Shown: piece by piece, positions 42,228 through 48,913 of the stretch
Layout of the letters: each line of letters starts with the position of its first letter
Numbering within the stretch: the stretch's first letter is position 1
Origin: Chlamydiales bacterium
GTDB taxonomy: Bacteria; Chlamydiota; Chlamydiia; Chlamydiales; JAAKFR01
Assembly (NCBI GenBank): GCA_022601535.1
Contig: JAJACK010000001.1
Location: 850,893-914,892 of the forward strand
Length of the DNA: 64,000 nucleotides
Direction: 5' to 3'
Program-made: the position numbers and the translations under genes
Notes under the pieces: generated by a model
Told to the model about the DNA's origin: nothing
Database searches by the model: none
What the model saw: only the letters and a program-made list of their open reading frames with translations

Positions 42228-43394
42228 TCAATAAGGTTTAGGAATCTCCGGAAGAAACTGAGCAAATATTTGAGGAAAAGAGGTTGCATCTGGCAATTTC
42301 CAATCCGTATACATCACGCTTTGATCTTTATTTAGAAACCATTTGAAGGGATGCTCCGGCATACTGCGCTGCGCTTCTAAACGAACAAGACGTAGCTCTC
42401 TTATGGAAAAAATATTATCGAGGTTTTTAAACTCTCTTCTTGAGGAGAGCAAGGTTAGAGTGATGTTTTCAGGAATGTCTTCGCGAACAAGGCTTAATGC
42501 ACGAGATGACATAAATGGAACAATCACATATAGATGGAGGTTGGGACGAGAGGATTTTTCTGCGATAGAAGAGATATATAACTTAAGTTGCGCTCCACTG
42601 TAGGCACAATCATCGATAAAAAGCATAACATCTGTGTCCACTTTCAACTCAGGACAATTTCTATATGAAAGGGGGCAGCTGTCATCAGGCGTTTTCAAGT
42701 GAGAATAAGCCAATCTAGCCATCCATTCAGAGCTTTTTTTAGATTCAAAGCCTATAGTGTAAGGGCTATTTTCTATTTTCTCATTAAATTCCTGACAAAG
42801 CATTTGCAATTCTCTCTGCAACTCTTCAAATGTGATATGTTCTAATGCTTTAAATCCTCGTTCTAACAATATCTTTGTTGCTGGAGCATTGACATCTTCA
42901 AGATATTTTTCAAACAATGATCGATCAGGCGGATACGTCGAGCTTGGTGTTCTAGGAAAAGAGGTATCTAATTTTAGTATAGGAGAAGGCCTCGTAGAAG
43001 AAGGTATAGGAGAAGGTCCCACAGGAGAAGGTATAGGAGAGGGTCTCGTAGAAGAAGGTATAGGAGAAGGTATAGGAGAAGGTCCCAGAGGAGAAGGTAT
43101 AGGAGAGGGTCTCGTAGAAGAAGGTATAGGAGAAGGTTCCACAGGAGAAGGGCGTGAGAGAAGTGGAAGGTATTTCGCAAGCGCAGCTGCTTGTACCAGG
43201 AAAACCCCTCCCCCTAATACAGCTCCAATTGAATAATAAGGAACATTGGTGTGGAGGCAAAGATAGAGGCAGATGCAAGCGGTCGAAAAAGCAATAACTG
43301 CGATTGCATAGTCAGCAACACGTTTACTGAGACAAATAAACTCCCTTTTACCTGATAAATTTATGTCCTTATTGCCATAAATTGTACTAATCAT
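42228..43394 (-). CDS. Inc-like membrane protein with Pro-rich repeat and phosphoribosyltransferase-like domain
   Basis: A 388-residue protein with three parts. Residues 25-77 hold two hydrophobic helices separated by a short loop (LHTNVPYYS), the bilobed pattern typical of chlamydial inclusion membrane proteins. Residues 81-139 are a Pro/Ser repeat (units such as RPSPIPSS and GPSPIPS). Residues 155-388 form a folded domain with VMLFIDDCAYSGAQL at 256-270, matching the PRPP-binding loop of type I phosphoribosyltransferases (hydrophobics, two acidic residues, then SGAQL). It resembles PRTase-like domains of unknown role rather than a known purine or pyrimidine enzyme. It lies alone on the minus strand within the RHS island. 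Secretion is inference. Confidence 0.7.
   Translation of the reverse strand: MISTIYGNKDINLSGKREFICLSKRVADYAIAVIAFSTACICLYLCLHTNVPYYSIGAVLGGGVFLVQAAALAKYLPLLSRPSPVEPSPIPSSTRPSPIPSPLGPSPIPSPIPSSTRPSPIPSPVGPSPIPSSTRPSPILKLDTSFPRTPSSTYPPDRSLFEKYLEDVNAPATKILLERGFKALEHITFEELQRELQMLCQEFNEKIENSPYTIGFESKKSSEWMARLAYSHLKTPDDSCPLSYRNCPELKVDTDVMLFIDDCAYSGAQLKLYISSIAEKSSRPNLHLYVIVPFMSSRALSLVREDIPENITLTLLSSRREFKNLDNIFSIRELRLVRLEAQRSMPEHPFKWFLNKDQSVMYTDWKLPDATSFPQIFAQFLPEIPKPY
42978..43154 (-). repeat. Tandem Pro/Ser-coding minisatellite inside the PRTase-like gene
   Basis: The DNA repeats GGTATAGGAGAAGG-type units with interleaved TCCCACAGGAGAAGG and TCTCGTAGAAGAAGG variants (plus strand). In the gene's frame this codes for about five RPSPIPS/GPSPIPS units. 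Unit lengths are multiples of three, so copy-number change would alter linker length without breaking the frame. Confidence 0.85.
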
Positions 43395-43596
43395 GAAATA
43401 TATTTTAACATTAATTCATATTAATAATCAATCTTCAAACTCAGTCCTTTTGTACAATCTTATTTTTATTTTCGAATCCTCGTACCAAGAAATTTCTGAA
43501 ATATTTTCTCCAACAAAGGCAATCTTGAAGATCAACTTGATAACAGGGTTCCATCTGTTTAGGGAAAGCAAGTTCTCAGGTCTTATGCAATGTCTT

Positions 43597-43782
43597 GATG
43601 CTGTAGCACTGGGAGTCAGATCATCTGTTGTTTACCAAGGGGTGAAACATGCTGCTGCGAATTTGGGGAGCCCCTATACAGTATCTGAGAGAACGTGTTA
43701 CAATGTGCTTTTAGCTCATAAGGCCACAGATGTGGTGCTCTCACCGCTAGGCACCACAGACCTCAAATCAATAAAATTATAA
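43597..43782 (+). pseudogene. RHS core-tip junction fragment with an alternative tail
   Basis: Positions 43597-43700 repeat RHS 39401-39504 at 98 of 104 bases (DAVALGVRSSVVYQG, AANLGSPYTVSERTC). After the shared piece, the sequence changes abruptly to NVLLAHKATDVVLSPLGTTD and ends at a TAA (43780-43782). The frame stays open back to an ATG at 43393, but the upstream part has no RHS similarity. This is the stump of a displaced RHS 3' end. Confidence 0.8.
43729..43782 (+). repeat. 54-bp direct repeat, right copy
   Basis: Same-orientation partner of 42151-42204 (48/54 identical). It forms the end of the RHS fragment and keeps the TGTGGTGC/GCACCACA inverted repeat. Confidence 0.85.
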
Positions 43783-43790
43783 ATCCCATC

Positions 43791-43819
43791 TTGCATTTCG
43801 GAGTCCTAAATTTTAATCT
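43791..43819 (+). promoter_or_regulatory. Putative promoter of hprK-ptsHI
   Basis: TTGCAT (43791-43796), an exact 17-base spacer, and TAATCT (43814-43819), six bases before the GTG start of hprK. The -35 form is the same as before rpmJ and the Asp23-like gene. It begins 9 bases after the end of the island's last fragment. Confidence 0.4.
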
Positions 43820-43825
43820 GTTGGT

Positions 43826-44746
43826 GTGAAGGTTAAAAAACTCTATAAAGCTAATCGGGAAACTCTTAAATTCGAAATCTTAACTGGTGAACAAGGTTTT
43901 GATCGTGAAATAAAAATACCTGAGGTTCAACGTCCTGGATTGGTCTTGTCTGGATATCTTAAGGGATATATTGGTTCTCGGATCCTGGTCTTTGGAAAAA
44001 TCGAGTTATTCTACTTGAAAGACCTCTCTTCAGATGAAAGAAGTTTGCGGCTTGAAACAATTTTACCTGAAGAGATCCCTGCTGTCATTGTCGCAGGAAG
44101 TTATGACCCTCCTGATGAGCTGATCGTTCTCTGTCGTACAAAGAGCATTCCTTTGATCTGTTCATCATTGGAAACGGACTTTTTGATTTCACGCCTTTAT
44201 CATATCCTTGTGGAAGCGTTTGCCCCTTCAATAACGTGCCATGGAACTTTTGTAGAAGTGCATGGAATCGGTGTATTGATGCAAGGAGATTCTGCGATAG
44301 GAAAGAGTGAGGCGGCATTGAGTTTGATCGATCGGGGACACCGCCTTATTTCTGATGATATCACCCGTGTGTTGAAAAAAAAGGGGGGGATCTTATTGGG
44401 AAGTGGCTTGGAATTGTCCAAAAGTCATATCGAAGTACGGGGGATTGGGATTTTAAATGTCGCCCATCTGTATGGAATTAAGTCGATTCGAGAAGAGAAA
44501 AAACTTGATCTTGTCGTGAAGCTAGAAGTGTGGGATGATGCCCACTTCTACGATCGATCGGGCCTTTTTGATGAGTCGACTGAAATATTGGGAGTAGAAC
44601 TTCCTTTTCATGTGATGCCAGTGAAGCCGGGGAGGGATATCGCCCTTTTGGTTGAAACATTGGCGCTCAACCACCGTCTGAAAAGGCAGGGGGTCGATTC
44701 GGCAAAAGAGCTTGAAGCAAAATTAGTGCAGTTGATGAATGGATGA
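43826..44746 (+). CDS. hprK: HPr kinase/phosphorylase
   Basis: A 306-residue protein with an N-terminal receiver-like domain and the C-terminal HPrK/P catalytic domain: CHGTFVEVHGIGVLMQG, Walker A GDSAIGKS at 154-161, GHRLISDD, and EVRGIGILNVAHLYG. It phosphorylates HPr on a serine and removes that phosphate. The start is GTG 43826. The end overlaps the ptsH start by 8 bases. With ptsH and ptsI it forms a regulatory phosphotransferase operon. The island ends just upstream. Confidence 0.93.
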   Translation: MKVKKLYKANRETLKFEILTGEQGFDREIKIPEVQRPGLVLSGYLKGYIGSRILVFGKIELFYLKDLSSDERSLRLETILPEEIPAVIVAGSYDPPDELIVLCRTKSIPLICSSLETDFLISRLYHILVEAFAPSITCHGTFVEVHGIGVLMQGDSAIGKSEAALSLIDRGHRLISDDITRVLKKKGGILLGSGLELSKSHIEVRGIGILNVAHLYGIKSIREEKKLDLVVKLEVWDDAHFYDRSGLFDESTEILGVELPFHVMPVKPGRDIALLVETLALNHRLKRQGVDSAKELEAKLVQLMNG

Positions 44747-45017
44747 AATTGTTAAAAAAATGCGTGTGAAAAATGAACTGGGTCTACATACTCGACCCGC
44801 AACGACAATTGTAAAGTTGTTGCAAGATTCAAAAAGTGAAGTGCTTTTTACTTATAGGAAAGAGACTGTTAGTGCAAAGAGTATTTTGAGTATTTTGATG
44901 CTTGCTGTACAAAAAAATGGTCTGTTGACGATTACGATAAAAGGTATGGACGCTAAAGAGACGATGAGCCGTTTGGAAAAAGCTTTTGACGAGCGGTTTG
45001 GTGAACAGAGTCGGTAA
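44739..45017 (+). CDS. ptsH: Phosphocarrier protein HPr
   Basis: A 92-residue HPr with the EI phosphorylation site His17 in GLHTRPATTIV and the HPr-kinase target Ser48 in VSAKSILSI. Both regulatory sites are intact, which fits the hprK gene directly upstream (8-base overlap). It passes phosphate to EIIA proteins such as the two PtsN proteins near the right edge. Its stop overlaps the ptsI ATG (TAATG). Confidence 0.94.
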   Translation: MDEIVKKMRVKNELGLHTRPATTIVKLLQDSKSEVLFTYRKETVSAKSILSILMLAVQKNGLLTITIKGMDAKETMSRLEKAFDERFGEQSR

Positions 45018-46744
45018 TGAGTGAAAAAGAGCGCTATTTCCGAGGATATCCTATCTGCCCTGGCATTGCCATTGGCAAGCCTTTCTTCTTTTCTGTTGTA
45101 GATGAAAAAGTTCCCGAATTTTCTGTTTCAAAAGATGAGGTTGAAGAGGAGGTTGCTCGCTACTATGTTGCTTTAAAAAACTCTCGAAAAGATCTTCTTG
45201 TCATGCAACATCGGCTGCAAAAAGAGGGGGGGTCTGAAGCTGTTGCCATTCTACACTCTCACCTTGAAATGATGCGTGATCCTTTGATGACTGAGAGCAT
45301 TGAAAAGGAGATTCGGGAGAAGAAAAAGAACACTGAATATGTCTTTAAAATGGTGATGGGAGAGTATGAGAAGAAATTTGCAAAGATCACCGATACATTT
45401 TTTCAGGAACGTCTTAAAGATGTACAAGATATTTCTCGTCGGATTTTTACCCATTTAAGAAGGGATCAAACTCCCACTCTTGCCAATATTGGTTCATCAT
45501 CGATCATTTTTGCCCATGAGCTCGCCCCTTCTGATACGGCTGAAGCAAATGCTGAGCAGATCGTTGCTTTTGTCACCCGAAGTGGTTCTGAAACATCACA
45601 TGTCGCTATTATGGCTCGTGCAAAGGGAATCCCTTTTGTTTCAAAGGTTGATTTTCCTGATTTGTCAACCATGCTTCCAAAGGAAGTGATTGTCGATGGA
45701 TCAACAGGAGATATCATTCTCAACCCAACTCCTCAAACATTGGAGCATTTTCGGAAAAAGAAAAAGAAGCTCAAGGTTGAAGCAAAGGGGTTGCGGAAGA
45801 GTGGATTTTTTGAAGCGGAAACAATTGATGGACATAAGGTTCATCTCTCTGCAAATATTGAGGCGTTTAGTGAGGTTGAAACGCTTTTACAAAATGGAGG
45901 AGAGGGTGTTGGGCTATTTCGGTCGGAATATCTTTTTTTGGCTCGTGACTCTTTTCCTTCAGAAGAGGAACAATTTGAAGGTTATCGCCTCCTTGTAGAA
46001 AAGGTGCATGGACACCCTTCTGTCATCCGTACTTTTGATATTGGAGGGGATAAGCTTGGGAATTTCTATCCTACTCCTTATGAAAAAAATCCTAACCTGG
46101 GATGTCGAGCAATTCGGTTGATGCTCAAAGAGCGGGGGGTTTTTAAAGCGCAACTTCGTGCAATTTTGCGTGCAAGTGCTTTTGGTGAAGTGCGTATTCT
46201 TTTCCCTATGATTTCAGGTGTTTTAGAGCTGCGCGAGGCAAAAGAAGTTGTAGAAGAGGCAAAAGCAGAGCTTCATAGTGAAGGGATTCCTTTTGAAAGA
46301 AATATCCCAATCGGTTGTATGATCGAAACGCCATCTGCTGCGATGACAACGGATATTTTGGCTAAAGAGTGTGATTTTCTCTCTATCGGTACCAACGACC
46401 TTGTCCAATATGCATTGGCTGTAGACCGGGGGAATCCAGAGATGAGCTATCTCTACAAGCCCACTCATCCAAGTATCATTCGGATGATTAAAATGATTGC
46501 TCAAGAGGGAAGTCGAGCAAAAATCCCCGTCACAGTTTGTGGTGAGATTGCTGCAAATCCCCGCTTTACACCGCTTCTTTTAGGTTTGGGAGTGCAAGAA
46601 CTTTCTGTTTCATCTGTCTTACTTCCTGTTATTAAAGATGTCGTTCGCCACCTTTCAATCGTGGAAGCTACAGAGTTTGCCGATCACATTCTCTCTCTTT
46701 CTACAGCTCTTGAGGTTGAAGAGGCGTTAGAAACCAGGGAGTAA
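45017..46744 (+). CDS. ptsI: Phosphoenolpyruvate-protein phosphotransferase (enzyme I)
   Basis: A 575-residue enzyme I: N-terminal HPr-binding domain, the active-site His195 in GSETSHVAIMARAKGIPFV, and the C-terminal PEP-binding barrel (GVGLFRSEYLFL, RTFDIGGDK, SIGTNDLVQYALAVDR, and the catalytic Cys in VTVCGEIA). It takes phosphate from PEP and gives it to HPr. It is coupled to ptsH by a one-base overlap. The 3' end overlaps ybaB by 18 bp, tail to tail. No EIIB/EIIC permease gene is in the window. Confidence 0.95.
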   Translation: MSEKERYFRGYPICPGIAIGKPFFFSVVDEKVPEFSVSKDEVEEEVARYYVALKNSRKDLLVMQHRLQKEGGSEAVAILHSHLEMMRDPLMTESIEKEIREKKKNTEYVFKMVMGEYEKKFAKITDTFFQERLKDVQDISRRIFTHLRRDQTPTLANIGSSSIIFAHELAPSDTAEANAEQIVAFVTRSGSETSHVAIMARAKGIPFVSKVDFPDLSTMLPKEVIVDGSTGDIILNPTPQTLEHFRKKKKKLKVEAKGLRKSGFFEAETIDGHKVHLSANIEAFSEVETLLQNGGEGVGLFRSEYLFLARDSFPSEEEQFEGYRLLVEKVHGHPSVIRTFDIGGDKLGNFYPTPYEKNPNLGCRAIRLMLKERGVFKAQLRAILRASAFGEVRILFPMISGVLELREAKEVVEEAKAELHSEGIPFERNIPIGCMIETPSAAMTTDILAKECDFLSIGTNDLVQYALAVDRGNPEMSYLYKPTHPSIIRMIKMIAQEGSRAKIPVTVCGEIAANPRFTPLLLGLGVQELSVSSVLLPVIKDVVRHLSIVEATEFADHILSLSTALEVEEALETRE

Positions 46745-47029
46745 GCCTCCCATCCCTCCCATATCGGGCATTTTATCTTCGAGCTTTTTTGCTGCATCAT
46801 TGTAGGCGACACGAATAAGGTCTTCTAACCCTTCGATATCATCTGAGTCAACGCATTCTGGTTTGAGTACAATCTTTGTCATCTGATGATCGCCATTAAG
46901 TGTGATCGAAACGAGACCTCCACCAGATGTTCCTTCGACAGTTTCACTTTTCATCTTCTCTTGCATTTGAGAAAACTTTTCTTGAAGTTGTTTTGCTTCT
47001 TTTTTCTTTCTGGCGTATCCGCTGCCCAT
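46727..47029 (-). CDS. ybaB: Nucleoid-associated protein, YbaB/EbfC family
   Basis: A 100-residue protein with the YbaB pattern: an N-terminal coiled coil (QLQEKFSQMQEKMKSETVEG), a strand segment (GGGLVSITLNGDHQMTKIVL) and a Gly/Met-rich C-terminus. The family binds DNA as a dimer and often sits directly after dnaX, as here (10 bases between them). The N-terminus is shifted by a few basic residues from the usual start, but no better start is visible. Confidence 0.92.
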   Translation of the reverse strand: MGSGYARKKKEAKQLQEKFSQMQEKMKSETVEGTSGGGLVSITLNGDHQMTKIVLKPECVDSDDIEGLEDLIRVAYNDAAKKLEDKMPDMGGMGGLLPGF

Positions 47030-47039
47030 ATGATGAATC

Positions 47040-48317
47040 CTATTTTAATGTTCCGCCGAGCTCTTTGGCTGCAAAACGGGTTAATGTATCGAGCTGTTTA
47101 CTCGGAATTTCTGAGAGTTTTTGTTTCGGTTGCACCTTTGGTGTAGGATTTGGTCTTGGAGGGGGTGGTTGTGTAGGCGTAGATCGAGGTTTTATAGGTG
47201 GTGGTGAGGAGGGGGAGTGCTCTCCTCCTTCTAACTGTTCAAGCCGCTTGACTAAGCTTTCAAAAGAGACTCTTTCATGAGAGCGGAGCACCTGAAGGAG
47301 GAGCATTTCGAGATGGACACGCTCTGATGGAGCTGTCTTAATGGTTTGTGTTCCTGTGCCAATCAGTTCTAAAAGATCGAGGAGTTGTTCTTGGTGGTAG
47401 AGATCTTGAGAGGGGTGTGACCCAACTCCACGTTTTGCTAGAAGAAGGTGGCGGAAATGGGCGATAAGTTCTTGTAGAAAATAGCCGATATGTTTTCCTG
47501 AGGAAAAGATCTCCTCGGCTATTTCAAATGCAATTTGGTATTCCCCTTTGCCATGATCTAAGCGGATGAAGAGCTCTTCTGAAGGTAATCCAAATACGTC
47601 TCGCACTTGCTTCTCTTCAATCTTCTCATCGCTATAGGCAATCACTTGATCAAATAGAGACTCTGCATCTCGAAGACTTCCTGATGCAAGGCGTGCAATG
47701 AGCTCAAGCGCCTGCTTTTCTAATTTCAACTCAAGTGTTTTTCCAATCTCATCGAGTTTCTGTACAATCTTTCCACTTTCAATTCGACTCAAATTGAGCC
47801 GTTGGCAACGGCTCAAAATTGTGTGTGGGATTTTATGCGCTTCAGTTGTTGCAAAGAAAAATTTGACGTGCGGTGGGGGTTCTTCAATCGTCTTTAGAAG
47901 GGCATTGAACGCCTCTTTTGTCAACATATGCACTTCATCGATCAGATAAATTTTAAATTGACCTTGGGAGGGGGCAAAATGGACCGCTTCATTGATCTGT
48001 CTAATATCTTCAATTCCTCGGTGAGAGGCTCCATCGATTTCAATCACATCAAGTGAAGTTCCTGCCGCAATATCTCGACATGAAGGGCATCCATTACACG
48101 GCTCTCCCTCTTTTGAACGCTCTTTGCAGTTGAGCGCTTTGGCAAAAAGGCGGGCTAAAGTGGTTTTACCTGTCCCACGAGAGCCACAGAAGAGATAGGC
48201 CTGAGCAATTCTGTCTAGGTGAAGGGCTCCTCTTAAGGTGGCAACAACACCTTCTTGCCCAACAACTTCTTTGAAACACTTGGGGCGGAAACGTCTTGCA
48301 ATCACTTGATAACTCAT
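47040..48317 (-). CDS. dnaX: DNA polymerase III gamma/tau subunit (short form)
   Basis: A 425-residue clamp-loader ATPase: Walker A GSRGTGKTTLARL, zinc-binding CKERSKEGEPCNGCPSC, Walker B IYLIDEVHML and sensor regions. After domain III there is a Pro-rich linker (PPPIKPRSTPTQPPPPRPNP) and a short tail, so the tau-specific domains that bind the replicative helicase and polymerase are missing. It matches one of the two dnaX genes of C. trachomatis (CT334). It heads the dnaX-ybaB operon. Confidence 0.92.
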   Translation of the reverse strand: MSYQVIARRFRPKCFKEVVGQEGVVATLRGALHLDRIAQAYLFCGSRGTGKTTLARLFAKALNCKERSKEGEPCNGCPSCRDIAAGTSLDVIEIDGASHRGIEDIRQINEAVHFAPSQGQFKIYLIDEVHMLTKEAFNALLKTIEEPPPHVKFFFATTEAHKIPHTILSRCQRLNLSRIESGKIVQKLDEIGKTLELKLEKQALELIARLASGSLRDAESLFDQVIAYSDEKIEEKQVRDVFGLPSEELFIRLDHGKGEYQIAFEIAEEIFSSGKHIGYFLQELIAHFRHLLLAKRGVGSHPSQDLYHQEQLLDLLELIGTGTQTIKTAPSERVHLEMLLLQVLRSHERVSFESLVKRLEQLEGGEHSPSSPPPIKPRSTPTQPPPPRPNPTPKVQPKQKLSEIPSKQLDTLTRFAAKELGGTLK

Positions 48318-48415
48318 GGGTATACAGATTAGGGAACCTCATCTTTTTTTTCAAAGGTCAAATTTAAAAAATTTTTTACATTTACTCTTAACTTTCAGCA
48401 TATTACAATTTTAAC

Positions 48416-48895
48416 ATGGAAGTTTCTATTGTTAATGAATGGAACACAATTAATGTTCCAGAAGCTACGCGCAATTATAATAAGCAAAGATCTCTTGCCA
48501 CAACACTTGTTGCTATTGGGATTATTTTGAGTTTAGCTTCTTTAGTTGCAGCGGGCTTTACCGCGGGAATCCACCCTGCTTATCCTGTTTTGTTTGTGTG
48601 TACAGCAATTGGGGGGATTGTGATTGCTCTCAGTCCTCTTCGTCTTGATTGGACTCCTTACCATACAGAAGCATTTCATGATCAAGTGGCGGAAGGTTTT
48701 AAAACCTTTAACACCTCAGAGGAGTACTTTAAGTTCATAAAAACATTTGATTTTTCAAAGCTCGAAGGCTACGGGTACATTGCAAATACAGTGACTGAAA
48801 AAATTAGAACAGCAAGTGAAGGAGATGCTTCTGATGAAACTTTTTGTGTTACTCAGCTAGGCATTTGGAATGGACAGTTTTCAGAAAAAGCATGA
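48416..48895 (+). CDS. Inc-like membrane protein, 159 aa
   Basis: A 159-residue protein. After about 25 polar residues come two hydrophobic segments with a short loop (about 26-50 and 55-77), the bilobed pattern of chlamydial inclusion membrane proteins, then a soluble tail of about 80 residues (EAFHDQVAEGFKTFN, SEEYFKFIKTFDFSKLEGYG). There is no Sec-type signal peptide. Inc proteins are secreted by the type III system and sit in the vacuole membrane; that role is inferred from topology only. It sits between dnaX and pgpH. Confidence 0.65.
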   Translation: MEVSIVNEWNTINVPEATRNYNKQRSLATTLVAIGIILSLASLVAAGFTAGIHPAYPVLFVCTAIGGIVIALSPLRLDWTPYHTEAFHDQVAEGFKTFNTSEEYFKFIKTFDFSKLEGYGYIANTVTEKIRTASEGDASDETFCVTQLGIWNGQFSEKA

Positions 48896-48913
48896 TTCGA
48901 CTATAGTTAAGAT

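Noticed and set aside
42978-43154. Regularly spaced repeats resembling a small CRISPR-like array
   Set aside because: The units are contiguous, encode Pro/Ser in frame inside a longer gene, and have no unique spacers.
42832-43236. Plus-strand open frame with GEGIGEG repeats
   Set aside because: It is the exact antisense of the Pro/Ser repeat in the minus-strand gene, without ribosome-binding site; the minus-strand product has clear domain structure.
34747-43790. Insertion sequence or transposase in the island
   Set aside because: Looked for transposase motifs and terminal inverted repeats; none are seen. The direct repeats are RHS and tail fragments.
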